Position numbers and translations under genes: made by a program. A DNA stretch of 64,000 nt from UBA6115 sp040776985 (lineage in GTDB: Bacteria > Bacillota > Clostridia > Christensenellales > Aristaeellaceae): positions 806,001 to 870,000 of the forward strand of contig JAXGZL010000001.1 in NCBI GenBank assembly GCA_040776985.1, read 5' to 3'. Below, piece after piece: positions 49,255-57,301 of the stretch (its first letter is position 1; each line of letters starts with the position of its first letter). The notes beneath the pieces were generated by a model. The model was not told the DNA's origin, did no database searches, and worked only from the letters and a program-made list of their open reading frames with translations.

Positions 49255-50637
49255 ATGACAGACATCACGCGCTACCCGGCGGAGCCCTTCCGCATCAAAT
49301 CCGTGGAGACCATCCGCATGAACACCCGCGAGGAGCGGGAGCAGCTGATCCGCAAGGCCGGCTTCAACACCTTCCTGCTGGACTCTGAGGACGTGTACAT
49401 TGACCTGCTTACCGACTCCGGCACCAACGCCATGAGCGACCGCCAATGGGCGGGCCTGATGATGGGGGACGAGGCCTATGCCGGCAGCCGCAACTGGTAT
49501 CACCTGAAGGAGACGGTGGAGGAGCTGTTCGGCTTCAAGTACCTGATCCCCACCCATCAGGGCCGGGGCGCTGAAAACCTGCTGAGCAAGGTGGCCATCA
49601 CGCCCGGCCAGTATGTGCCGGGGAACATGTATTTCACCACCACAAGGTACCATCAGGAGGCCAACGGCGGCATCTTCCGGGACATCATCCGGGACGAGGC
49701 CCACGACCCGGCCATTGACTTGCCCTTCAAGGGGGATGTGGACCTGAACAAGCTGAAGGCGCTGGTTTCTGAGGTGGGGGCGGAGCAGATCGCCTATGTC
49801 TGCCTGGCCATCACCGTTAACCTGGCTGGCGGCCAGCCCGTGTCCATGCAGAACATGCGGGAAGTGTACGCATACTGCCAGGGGCAGGGCATCAAGGTCT
49901 TCATGGACGCCACCCGCTGCGTGGAAAACGCCTATTTCATCAAGGAGCGGGAAAAAGGCTATCAGGACAAGTCCATCAAGGAAATCGTCCGGGAGCAGTT
50001 CAGCTACGCCGATGGCTGCACCATGTCCGGCAAGAAGGACTGCATCACCAACATCGGCGGCTTCCTGTGCATGAACGACGAGGATCTCTTTGTCAGGGCG
50101 CGAGAGTTTGTGGTGGTGTTTGAGGGCATGCCCAGCTATGGCGGCATGGCGGGGCGTGACATGGAGGCCATGGCCATCGGCCTTAAGGAAGCGATGCAGG
50201 AGGAATACATCGAGTACCGGGTCAAGCAGGTGCGCTACCTGGGTGAAAAGCTGACCGACGCCGGGGTGCCCATCGTAAGGCCCGTGGGCGGCCACGCGGT
50301 GTTCCTGGACGCCCGCGCCTTCTGCCCCCATCTGGATCAGACGGTCTTCCCGGCCCAGGCGCTGGCGGCGGCCATCTATGTGGAGGGCGGCGTCAGAACC
50401 ATGGAGCGGGGCATCGTCTCCGCCGGCCGGGACAAGATCACCGGCAAGGACCACGCGCCCAAGCTTGAGACCGTGCGCCTCACCGTGCCGCGCCGCGTCT
50501 ACACCTACAAGCACATGGACGTGGTGGCGGACACCGTCATCCACCTGCACCAGCACAAGGAAGATATCCGCGGCCTCAAATGGGCCTATGAGCCCAAGCA
50601 GCTTCGCTTCTTCACCGGCAGGTTTGAGCAGCTTTAA
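49255..50637 (+). CDS. tpl: Tyrosine phenol-lyase
   Basis: A 460-residue PLP enzyme that splits L-tyrosine into phenol, pyruvate and ammonia. It follows the known Citrobacter enzyme closely throughout: YPAEPFRIKSVE at the start, LTDSGTNAMSDRQWAG, YFTTTRYH with the Thr that distinguishes TPL from tryptophanase (Asp there), and SGKKD with the PLP lysine at residue 261. RTMERG supplies the substrate-binding Arg, and the final RFFTGRF has Phe where tryptophanase has His. The ATG at 49255 has AAGGAGG. It appears monocistronic with a terminator 20 nt after the stop. Confidence 0.96.
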   Translation: MTDITRYPAEPFRIKSVETIRMNTREEREQLIRKAGFNTFLLDSEDVYIDLLTDSGTNAMSDRQWAGLMMGDEAYAGSRNWYHLKETVEELFGFKYLIPTHQGRGAENLLSKVAITPGQYVPGNMYFTTTRYHQEANGGIFRDIIRDEAHDPAIDLPFKGDVDLNKLKALVSEVGAEQIAYVCLAITVNLAGGQPVSMQNMREVYAYCQGQGIKVFMDATRCVENAYFIKEREKGYQDKSIKEIVREQFSYADGCTMSGKKDCITNIGGFLCMNDEDLFVRAREFVVVFEGMPSYGGMAGRDMEAMAIGLKEAMQEEYIEYRVKQVRYLGEKLTDAGVPIVRPVGGHAVFLDARAFCPHLDQTVFPAQALAAAIYVEGGVRTMERGIVSAGRDKITGKDHAPKLETVRLTVPRRVYTYKHMDVVADTVIHLHQHKEDIRGLKWAYEPKQLRFFTGRFEQL

Positions 50638-50657
50638 GGAAAACCAGGCGCATTATC

Positions 50658-50681
50658 AGGAGGCTGACGCAGCCTCCTTTT
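50658..50681 (+). terminator. Terminator after tyrosine phenol-lyase
   Basis: A perfect 9-bp stem (50658-50666 with 50670-50678, loop ACG) is followed by a short T-run, 20 nt after the tpl stop. It is the first palindrome of the hairpin array. Confidence 0.75.
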
Positions 50682-50885
50682 GAGTGTCGACAAAGTGTCT
50701 GCGGACACTTTGTCGTTTAGGAGGAACGGGCATTTTCGCTTGGGAGCTTGGCTCCCGGCCAGCGAAAATGCGTGGAATGCATTGCTTCGCAATGCCCCGC
50801 CCACCCGGCAAAGCCGGGCGATACGATTTCGCTCAGAGGGCTGTGCCCTCTGAAACACCCCTTTGATATAGTTTGTCTACATTCT

Positions 50886-50910
50886 GAGGAGGCTGACGCA
50901 GCCTTCTTTT
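50886..50910 (+). terminator. Second copy of the terminator-like palindrome
   Basis: Nearly identical to 50658-50681, with one base change that turns a pair into G-U, followed by TTTT. It closes the hairpin array upstream of the DUF488 gene. Confidence 0.5.
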
Positions 50911-51019
50911 CTTGTGTACAGGCAGTTCAAACCGGGCCAACAAGGTATAATCTGTACAGGGGTTCTAATTATATCGAAGTGTGATGCTGCGAGAAACAGT
51001 CGTTGGAAAGGAGCACAAG

Positions 51020-51403
51020 ATGGCATACGCTTTAAGCATCAAACGCGCCTATGAGGCGCCGGCAAAGGAAGACGGCTTCCGCATTTTGGTGGACCGGCTG
51101 TGGCCCAGGGGCATCAAAAAGGAAGCCCTGGCCCTGGATCTGTGGGCCAAGGAGGTAACCCCTTCGCCTGAAATCAGGAAGGCCTTTGGCCACCTGGCGG
51201 AAAGGTTTGAGGCCTTCCGCAGCGCCTACCTGCAGGAGCTGGCCGGGAACCCTGAGGCCCCCGCCTTTGCCAGAATGGTGGAGGACACCCTGAAAAAAGA
51301 ACCGGTGACCCTGGTCTATGCCGCCAAAAGCCCGGAGATCAACCATGCCCGGGTGCTGGTGGAGTGGCTGGACGGACAGATGGGAGGGAAATGTGCCCGC
51401 TGA
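51020..51403 (+). CDS. DUF488 family protein
   Basis: A 127-residue soluble protein of the DUF488 family: SIKRAYEAPAKEDGFRILVDRLWPRGIKKEAL near the N-terminus (RLWPRG is diagnostic), DLWAKEVTPSPEIRKAF and LVYAAKSPEINHA near the end. Function is unknown. AAAGGAG precedes the ATG at 51020. It overlaps the AlkD-like gene by 11 nt, so the two are translated together. Confidence 0.9.
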   Translation: MAYALSIKRAYEAPAKEDGFRILVDRLWPRGIKKEALALDLWAKEVTPSPEIRKAFGHLAERFEAFRSAYLQELAGNPEAPAFARMVEDTLKKEPVTLVYAAKSPEINHARVLVEWLDGQMGGKCAR

Positions 51404-52076
51404 GATCAGAAAGCGTCTGTTCGCCCTGCAGGACCTGGCCTACCGGGACTTTACCAGCAAGCTGATCCCCACTGTGCCCGGGGAACAGGTGATTGGCGTG
51501 CGGGTGCCGGCCCTCAGGGCACTGGCCCGGGAGCTTAGGGGAACGCCGGAGGCGGAGGCCTTTCTGGCGGCGCTGCCCCATGATTATCTTGAGGAAAACA
51601 ACCTGCACGGCTTTCTGATCAGCGAATTGCGCGACTATGACCAGACCATCAGCCGCCTGGACGCCTTCCTGCCCCATGTGGACAACTGGGCCACCTGCGA
51701 CCTGATCTCTCCCCGGGCCTTCAAAAAGCACCCGGCGGCCCTTTATCCGGGGCAGATTGCACAATGGCTGAAAAGCCCCCACCCCTACACGGTCCGTTTC
51801 GGGGTGGGGATGCTGATGGGGCTGTATCTGGATGACCGTTTCAGGCCAGAGATGCTGGAAGTGGCGGCGGGGATTGTGTCTGATGCGTACTATGTGAACA
51901 TGATGGTGGCCTGGTATTTTGCCACCGCCCTGGCCAAGCAGTGGGAGGCAAGCTTTCCCTACCTTAGCGAAAGGCGGCTGCCTGCCTGGACCCATAACAA
52001 GACCATCCAGAAGGCGGTGGAGAGCAGGCGCATCAGCCAGGAACAGAAGGCCCTGCTGAAAACCCTCCGGCCTTAG
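51393..52076 (+). CDS. DNA alkylation repair enzyme (AlkD-like)
   Basis: A 227-residue all-helical HEAT-like protein of the DNA alkylation repair family. Conserved parts include GVRVPALRALAREL, EENNLHGFLI, VDNWATCDLISP and a late HPYTVRFGVGMLM segment with a following Asp, as in AlkD-type glycosylases acting on alkylated bases. The GTG start at 51393 follows GGGAGGGAAAT; an upstream ATG at 51318 would read antisense-like sequence inside DUF488. Its stop overlaps the converging sigma-like gene by 4 bases. Confidence 0.88.
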   Translation: MPAEIRKRLFALQDLAYRDFTSKLIPTVPGEQVIGVRVPALRALARELRGTPEAEAFLAALPHDYLEENNLHGFLISELRDYDQTISRLDAFLPHVDNWATCDLISPRAFKKHPAALYPGQIAQWLKSPHPYTVRFGVGMLMGLYLDDRFRPEMLEVAAGIVSDAYYVNMMVAWYFATALAKQWEASFPYLSERRLPAWTHNKTIQKAVESRRISQEQKALLKTLRP

Positions 52077-52441
52077 CCGGCCATCAGCGCCTCCAGGTGC
52101 AGGATGGCCCGCTGGTGGATGCGGAAGACCTGGCGTTCGGAATAGCCCAGGATCTCCGCGATGTCCGGATAGGACAGGCCGCTTAAATAGCGCAGGGACA
52201 GCAGCTGCTGCTCCTCCTGCCGGGGCAGGCGGCTGACCAGATGGCCCACCACCCGGCGCTGGCGGTGCAGCTTTTTCCAGGTGTCTGAGATGGCTTCCCC
52301 CACTGCCCGGGCCTGGGCCTGGCGCTTTTTGACATCCTCCCCCGGCTTTTCAGTCAGGACGCTGAGGACGCCCTGCTGGCGCATCAGGATGTTGAGGCGG
52401 TTTTCCATCTCGCCCACCGTTTCCAGATATCGTTTGGCCAT
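52073..52441 (-). CDS. Sigma-70 region 4-like DNA-binding protein
   Basis: A 122-residue protein with an N-terminal helical, Gln/Arg-rich part and a C-terminal sigma region 4-type helix-turn-helix (LPRQEEQQLLSLRYLSGLSYPDIAEILGYS-like, then RQVFRIHQRAILHLE). No region 2 exists, so it cannot be a full sigma factor. Such proteins are frequent in phages and conjugative elements of Firmicutes as late-gene regulators. The ATG at 52441 shares its A with the stop of the preceding small HTH gene (TGATG). Confidence 0.72.
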   Translation of the reverse strand: MAKRYLETVGEMENRLNILMRQQGVLSVLTEKPGEDVKKRQAQARAVGEAISDTWKKLHRQRRVVGHLVSRLPRQEEQQLLSLRYLSGLSYPDIAEILGYSERQVFRIHQRAILHLEALMAG

Positions 52442-52632
52442 CACCCTTTCATCCTCTCCCGTCTTAAAACCTGTTGAAGCGCCTTTAACTCCTCCAGGCG
52501 CAGGGGGGATTCCCCCCGCAGTTTCCGGTTCAGTGCGCTGTAGGACAGGTGCAGCAGCGCTGCCGCTTCTTTGCGGCTCAGCCGGGCCTGGTTCATGGCA
52601 AAACGCAGTAGCCGCAGTTCCTGGGTGATCAT
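52441..52632 (-). CDS. Small HTH protein
   Basis: A 63-residue protein that is nearly all a Cro/C1-like helix-turn-helix: LRFAMNQARLSRKEAAALLHLS, then ALNRKLRGESPLRLEELKALQQVL. AAGGAGG precedes the ATG at 52632. It is coupled to the sigma-region-4-like gene by the TGATG junction, so the two form a two-gene regulatory unit. No integrase or phage gene is near; it may be a remnant or a domesticated switch. Confidence 0.75.
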   Translation of the reverse strand: MITQELRLLRFAMNQARLSRKEAAALLHLSYSALNRKLRGESPLRLEELKALQQVLRRERMKG

Positions 52633-52824
52633 GGCATCCTCCTTAATGAGAACAAATGTTCCCGTAATTGCTCCCAGTATAAGGAGGGAGGGGAGGGCCT
52701 GTCAACGCGTCCGGGGCAAAAGGATTCTGCGGGAAAAAAGTGCCCGTTTTTCCCGCTCAAAAATCCTGGGTATATTCTGCCTGAGGGCGTCTTTAAAATT
52801 CCCCGGAAAGAAAAGAGGTGCGCC

Positions 52825-53394
52825 ATGAAACGCTTGCTCAGCCTGCTGCTGCTGGCAGCCCTGCTGTTGCCCTGGTTGGCCCTGGCCTCCTCCGGCATTG
52901 ATTTGAGCGCCCTGAGCGACCAGGAGCTGCAGGCGCTGATTGACAGCGCCACCCGGGAGCTGAAAAGCCGGCACCCGGACAGCGCCGTCTACCTGGCGGA
53001 GGGCAGGGTGGCGGGGATTTTCATCGGCATCAAAAGCCTGAGCAGGGCGGAGGACACGGAGGGGCGGCCTGCCTTCACCCTTACCTACGATCTGCGCAAT
53101 GAGACGGACACGCCGCTGATTCCCATCCTGGTTTTCACCCTGGTGGCCACCCAGAGGGATGAACCCAGTGAAATGGCCTCTGTCTTCCGGGAGGAAGGCC
53201 TCAGCACGCGCCAGTTTATGGAGCTGCAGCCGGGGGAGATGATCCTGGATGAGCGGGAGGACTACCTGCTGCAGGGGGACGCCGCGGTCACCCTCACCTT
53301 CAGCCAGATGCTGCCAGGGGAAACGGCAAGCCCGCCCTTTGTGGTGACCCTGCCCCTGGACTGTACGTCAAATAGAATGGAGCCTTATGAATAA
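52825..53394 (+). CDS. Secreted protein of unknown function (DUF5067-like)
   Basis: A 189-residue exported protein with a signal peptide (about 1-21, ending LALAS). A short helical region (DLSALSDQELQALIDSA) leads into a beta-sandwich-like domain of the kind in DUF5067 / extracellular adhesion-type proteins, with YDLRNETDTPLIPI and QLQPGE-like turns. There is no lipobox. It overlaps the SH3-domain gene by 8 nt, so the two are coexpressed in the envelope. Family assignment is tentative. Confidence 0.65.
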   Translation: MKRLLSLLLLAALLLPWLALASSGIDLSALSDQELQALIDSATRELKSRHPDSAVYLAEGRVAGIFIGIKSLSRAEDTEGRPAFTLTYDLRNETDTPLIPILVFTLVATQRDEPSEMASVFREEGLSTRQFMELQPGEMILDEREDYLLQGDAAVTLTFSQMLPGETASPPFVVTLPLDCTSNRMEPYE

Positions 53395-54418
53395 AAGAAT
53401 GAGATGGCTGGCCCTGCTGCTGGCCCTGCTGATGATGCCCCTTTATGTTCCGGCTGAAAGCGCGGTCACGGAACCCGCCCCCAGCCTCTATCTGAACGCG
53501 GGGGACAACCGCCCCCTGTATGAGTCCGCGGACCCCAAGGCGGAGGTGCTGCGCCAGCTGATGGCCGGGGAGGCCTTTGAGCTGCAGCGACTGGAGGGCG
53601 GCTGGGCCCTGATCCGGGTGTTCACCGAATCCGGCCAGATGGAAACCGGCTGGGTGACTGGCGACAACCTGCGCCCCAAAACCCCGGAGGACGGATACCG
53701 CCATGGGGTGGTGGCGCCGGTGAAGGGCAAAAACCCGGTGCTGCGCACAGCCCCCCGGAGCAACGCGGATTCCCTGGGCCAATACTTCCCGGGGGTGGTG
53801 GGCCGGGTGCTGGCCCAGCCGGACAAGGGCTGGGTGAAGCTTTCCATCGGCAGCCTGGAGGGCTTTATGCAGGCGGAGGCCCTGGCCTTTGACCCCATGC
53901 CCGACACCGTCGCGGATGTGCTGCCCCAGGTGAGCGTGGCCTATCAGGATGGGCCTTCCCTGACCATGCGGGGGGCGCAGTCCTTTAAGTCAGATAAAAT
54001 TGGCGCCTACCGGAACGGCACCCAGATGAAGGTGCTGGGCTTCACCGATGACTTTGCCCAGGTCATTGGCCCGGACGGCAAGCTGGGTTTCATGATGGCT
54101 TGGGGGCTGGATCCCCAGCCCTATGGGGTGACCTCGGTCGTATCCGGTGGGGAAACGGAAACGCCGGACCAGATCCCGCCCCAGCAGGAGCTGACCCAGC
54201 CGGCCCATGCCTATACCACCACCATCAACAACACCGGGGGCGAGGGGGCCCACCTGCGGAAAAAATCCTCCGCCAGCTCGGAAACCCAGGGCCTGTACAA
54301 GAACGGCACCCAGGTCTATGTGCTGAAATACGGCGAATACTGGTGCAAAATCTGGGTGGACGGCAAGGAAGGCTACATGATGACCAAGCTGCTTCAAAGC
54401 AGCGACAACCGCCCATAA
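53387..54418 (+). CDS. Secreted multi-SH3b domain protein
   Basis: A 343-residue exported protein with a signal peptide (about 1-24) and four SH3b-like repeats (about 30-95, 103-165, 180-240 and 275-338). The last is the clearest, with AHLRKKSSASSETQGLYKNGTQ, then YWCKIWVDGKEGYM. A Pro/Thr/Gln linker separates repeats three and four. SH3b domains bind wall peptides, so it probably sits on peptidoglycan; no hydrolase domain is fused. It follows the preceding secreted gene by overlap. Confidence 0.85.
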   Translation: MNKRMRWLALLLALLMMPLYVPAESAVTEPAPSLYLNAGDNRPLYESADPKAEVLRQLMAGEAFELQRLEGGWALIRVFTESGQMETGWVTGDNLRPKTPEDGYRHGVVAPVKGKNPVLRTAPRSNADSLGQYFPGVVGRVLAQPDKGWVKLSIGSLEGFMQAEALAFDPMPDTVADVLPQVSVAYQDGPSLTMRGAQSFKSDKIGAYRNGTQMKVLGFTDDFAQVIGPDGKLGFMMAWGLDPQPYGVTSVVSGGETETPDQIPPQQELTQPAHAYTTTINNTGGEGAHLRKKSSASSETQGLYKNGTQVYVLKYGEYWCKIWVDGKEGYMMTKLLQSSDNRP

Positions 54419-54435
54419 GGGCAGGGAATAAAAGC

Positions 54436-54466
54436 AAAAGCCGGGGGCGCGTTTCCCCCGGCTTTT
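54436..54466. terminator. Bidirectional terminator after the SH3b gene
   Basis: A 12-bp stem (AAAAGCCGGGGG at 54436-54447 with its complement at 54455-54466) has A and T flanks between converging genes. Confidence 0.9.
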
Positions 54467-54479
54467 CTGATGAACTGAA

Positions 54480-55301
54480 TCAGTCCGTGATCTGCCGCAC
54501 ATCCCGCAAAGGGCCGCGGACCGGGATCTTGTTCAGCTCCAGCTGCTTCTTGACGTTTTCCGTCACCAGCAGCAGGGTGTCCCACCACTCCGGCGTTTTG
54601 GCGTAGCAGCGCAGGGTGAAGACCAGCAGGCCGTCCTGGATTTTGTCCATGGAGGCGACAGGGGGCGGGTCTGTAAGCACACCTGGTGGGGAGGAGGCCG
54701 CCTCCTGCATAATCCGCCTGACGGTGGGCACATCGGCGCTGAAGTCCGTGGTGATGGTGATGTCAATGCGCCGGATGGGGTTGGCGGAGTTGTTGGTGAT
54801 CACCCCGTTTGACAGCCCCGCATTGGGCAGCACCACCCTTTTGCGGTCCAGGGTCTCCAGGGTGGTATACATCATGGAGATCTCCCGCACATTGCCCTCA
54901 AAGCCGCTTTCGGTGCGGATATAGTCCCCCACATGGAAGGGGTGGAAAAACAGCAGCATCAGGCCGCCGGCGAAGTTGCTCAGGCTCCCCTGCAGCGCCA
55001 GGCCGATGGCGATGCCGGCGGAGGAAAGGATGGCAATAAAGGAGGTGGCCGGCACGCCCAGGTAGATCAGCAGGCTCACCACCAGCGTAAAGCGCAGGAA
55101 GAAGGAGAGCAGGTTGGTGATAAAGCCAAGAAGCCCCCGGTCCATCTTGCTTTTTTCAAAGGATTTGGTCAGCAGCCGCATCAGGATCTTGATGATTTTC
55201 AGCCCCACAAACAGCATCACCAGGGTGCCGGCGATCTTCAGCGCCGCGTCCGCGGTGAAGGAAACAAAGAACTCCTGCACGCTCTTCCAGATGTTTTCCA
55301 T
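54480..55301 (-). CDS. mscS: Small-conductance mechanosensitive channel (MscS family)
   Basis: A 273-residue MscS channel: three membrane helices (about 17-40, 60-85 and 90-120). The pore helix is Gly/Ala-rich (SSAGIAIGLALQGSLSNFAGG), then comes the beta domain with FHPFHVGDYI, the conserved LPNAGLSNGVITN and the C-terminal alpha/beta vestibule. It releases solutes on hypo-osmotic shock. The start has GGGAGG. Single gene on the minus strand. Confidence 0.95.
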   Translation of the reverse strand: MENIWKSVQEFFVSFTADAALKIAGTLVMLFVGLKIIKILMRLLTKSFEKSKMDRGLLGFITNLLSFFLRFTLVVSLLIYLGVPATSFIAILSSAGIAIGLALQGSLSNFAGGLMLLFFHPFHVGDYIRTESGFEGNVREISMMYTTLETLDRKRVVLPNAGLSNGVITNNSANPIRRIDITITTDFSADVPTVRRIMQEAASSPPGVLTDPPPVASMDKIQDGLLVFTLRCYAKTPEWWDTLLLVTENVKKQLELNKIPVRGPLRDVRQITD

Positions 55302-55403
55302 ATGAACCTCCCAAAACCCAAATACCGCGGACAGTATAGCATCAAAAAGCCTTATAAATCAAGACAAAATGAAAAGCCCGACAAGGGAATCACAGGAGAA
55401 ACA

Positions 55404-55417
55404 GAATATATACATTC
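55404..55417. promoter_or_regulatory. Candidate arginine-repressor box and promoter of arcA
   Basis: GAAT-n6-ATTC (55404-55417) in an AT-rich stretch resembles an ArgR/AhrC half-site pair, though the consensus spacing is four. A TATACT at 55432-55437, about 40 nt before the arcA start, may be the -10. Both are weak on their own. Confidence 0.35.
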
Positions 55418-55473
55418 CTGCATAAACGTGATATACTGAGAGCCACGAATTAAAAAGAGAACAGGAGAATGTT

Positions 55474-56694
55474 ATGCGCCTATTGGTATCCAGCGAGATT
55501 GGTTCTTTGAAGCAGGTGTTGGTGCACCGTCCCGGCAAGGAGTTGGAGCAGCTGACCCCCCTGCACCTGGGGCGGATGCTTTTTGATGATATTCCCTATC
55601 TGGCAGGCGCTCAGAAGGAGCATGACCTGTTTGCCAGCACCCTGGCCCGGGAAGGTGCCCAGGTGCGCTATCTGACCGACATGGCGGCCCAGTCCCTGGG
55701 CGACCCGGAGGTCAGGAAGCGCTTCATCCGCGAGTTTGTCCAGGAAGGGGGGCCAGTGGCCCGCTTCCACAGCCAGGCTCTGGAGGAAATGCTGGGCAGC
55801 ATCCAGGATCCCAAGGAACTGGTGGAAAAAACCATGTCCGGCGTCACCGACCAGGAGGCTGGCCTGCAAAACGCGCATCCCCTGGCCAAACTGGCCTGGC
55901 AGGACACCCGATTCTTGCTGGACCCCATCCCCAACCTGTATTTCACCCGGGATCCCTTCTCGGTGATCCAGTCGGGCGTGGCCTTCAGCCACATGTTTGC
56001 CCCTGCCCGGCAGCGGGAAACCATCTATGGCCGCTACATCATGGCCCATCACCCGGAGATGGAGGCCGCGCCGCCCGCCTGGTATCACCAGGACATTCCC
56101 TTCAGCCTGGAAGGCGGGGACATCCTGGTAGTTGGCGGCGGGCTGCTGTGCGTGGGCATCTCCCAGCGCACAGAGCCGGAGGCCATTGAGGAGCTGGGCA
56201 AGCGCCTGATGGCTTCCCCGGAAAGCGGCATCAACCGGGTGCTGGCCATGGACATCCCCAACATCCGGGCCTATATGCACCTGGACACCGTGTTCACCCA
56301 GCTGGACCGGGATGTGTTCACCGTGCACCCGGGCATCGAGCCCACCCTGCGCTGCTTCCTTCTGGAGCGGGCAGAGGGCAGCCTGAAAGCGCGCGAGATG
56401 AAGGGCAGCCTGGAGGAAATCCTGGCCCAGGCCATGGGCGTTGGGAAGGTCACCCTGATCCGCTGCGGCGGCCAGGACATGATCGCCGCCCACCGGGAGC
56501 AGTGGAACGACGGCAGCAACACGCTGTGCATCAAGCCGGGCACCGTCATCGTCTATGACCGCAACAACGTCACCAACCAGATCCTGCGGGATCACGGCAT
56601 CAAGATCATCGAGATTCCCGGCAGCGAGCTGGCCCGGGGCCGGGGCGGCCCCCGCTGCATGTCCATGCCCCTGGTCAGGGATCAGGTGGGCTGA
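55474..56694 (+). CDS. arcA: Arginine deiminase
   Basis: A 406-residue enzyme that hydrolyses L-arginine to citrulline and ammonia. Family landmarks: SEIGSLKQVLVHRPGKEL at the start, PNLYFTRDPF with substrate-binding Asp/Arg, LEGGD, MHLDTVFT with the catalytic His, and GGPRCMSMP with the nucleophile Cys395. It opens the arginine/ornithine locus, and citrulline passes to the carbamoyltransferase encoded 0.6 kb downstream. AGGAGA precedes the ATG. Confidence 0.97.
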   Translation: MRLLVSSEIGSLKQVLVHRPGKELEQLTPLHLGRMLFDDIPYLAGAQKEHDLFASTLAREGAQVRYLTDMAAQSLGDPEVRKRFIREFVQEGGPVARFHSQALEEMLGSIQDPKELVEKTMSGVTDQEAGLQNAHPLAKLAWQDTRFLLDPIPNLYFTRDPFSVIQSGVAFSHMFAPARQRETIYGRYIMAHHPEMEAAPPAWYHQDIPFSLEGGDILVVGGGLLCVGISQRTEPEAIEELGKRLMASPESGINRVLAMDIPNIRAYMHLDTVFTQLDRDVFTVHPGIEPTLRCFLLERAEGSLKAREMKGSLEEILAQAMGVGKVTLIRCGGQDMIAAHREQWNDGSNTLCIKPGTVIVYDRNNVTNQILRDHGIKIIEIPGSELARGRGGPRCMSMPLVRDQVG

Positions 56695-56701
56695 GGATTC
56701 C

Positions 56702-57274
56702 ATGAAGACCTGCTGCGACTGGGCGCTGAAAAGCCCGCTGGAAAAGGAATATCACGACCGGGAGTGGGGCGTTCCGTTGCGGGAGGATGACAGACTGTTT
56801 GAGCTGCTGGTGCTGGAATCCATGCAGGCGGGCATCAGCTGGGCGGTGATCCTGAAAAAGCGGGAGGGCATGCGGGCGGCGCTGGATGGCTTTGATGCCG
56901 GCAAGATAGCGGCCTATTCTGAGGAAAAGCTGTCTGAGCTGATGCAGGATGAGCGGGTGATCAGAAACCGGCTGAAGCTGCAGTCACTGCCCCACAACGC
57001 CCGGGCCTTTCTCATGATTCAGGAGGAATACGGCAGCTTTTCAAACTACATCTGGGCTTTTGTGAACAATGCGCCCCGACTGGGGAACTGGAAGGATATT
57101 TCGGAGGTCCCCGCAAAAACCGCCCTGTCGGACCGGATCAGCAGTGATCTGAAAAAGCGGGGCTTCAAATTCATGGGCTCCACCACCGTCTATGCTTTTT
57201 TGCAGTCAGCCGGCCTGGTGAACGACCATGTGATCTATTGCGCGCGCCATCCTGAGAACCAAAAACAATCATGA
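56702..57274 (+). CDS. tag: DNA-3-methyladenine glycosylase I
   Basis: A 190-residue base-excision glycosylase of the Tag type. The N-terminal CCDW supplies a zinc cysteine, YHDREWGVPL follows, and QAGISWAVILKKRE is the helix-hairpin-like region. NDHVIYCARH near the end carries the remaining zinc ligands. Starting 7 nt after arcA with GAGG, it is probably cotranscribed with the arginine genes, an odd place for a repair enzyme. Confidence 0.93.
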   Translation: MKTCCDWALKSPLEKEYHDREWGVPLREDDRLFELLVLESMQAGISWAVILKKREGMRAALDGFDAGKIAAYSEEKLSELMQDERVIRNRLKLQSLPHNARAFLMIQEEYGSFSNYIWAFVNNAPRLGNWKDISEVPAKTALSDRISSDLKKRGFKFMGSTTVYAFLQSAGLVNDHVIYCARHPENQKQS

Positions 57275-57301
57275 AATAACATCACATAAGGAGGACTCCC
57301 C

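Larger units (their letters stand above)
50656..50910. repeat. Array of consecutive hairpins in a gene-free region
   Basis: The 382-nt gap 50638-51019 has no credible gene. Within it seven inverted repeats follow one another: 50658-50678; 50688-50715 (12-bp stem); 50730-50771 (11-bp stem enclosing a 6-bp stem at 50742-50756); 50779-50795; 50804-50818; 50833-50853; and 50886-50908. The first and last are nearly the same palindrome, AGGAGGCTG-ACG-CAGCC, followed by CTTTT or TTCTTTT. The block looks like a dispersed intergenic repeat or structured RNA bounded by terminator-like ends. A short open frame at 50748-50984 runs through the stems and is not considered real. Confidence 0.7.

Noticed and set aside
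49255..50637. Tryptophanase as the identity of the beta-eliminating lyase
   Set aside because: The Thr in the YFTTTRYH region and the Phe in the final RFFTGRF motif match tyrosine phenol-lyase rather than tryptophanase.
50748..50984. A 78-codon frame crossing the hairpin array
   Set aside because: It reads straight through several perfect inverted repeats, has no ribosome site and resembles spurious frames that arise in repeated intergenic elements.
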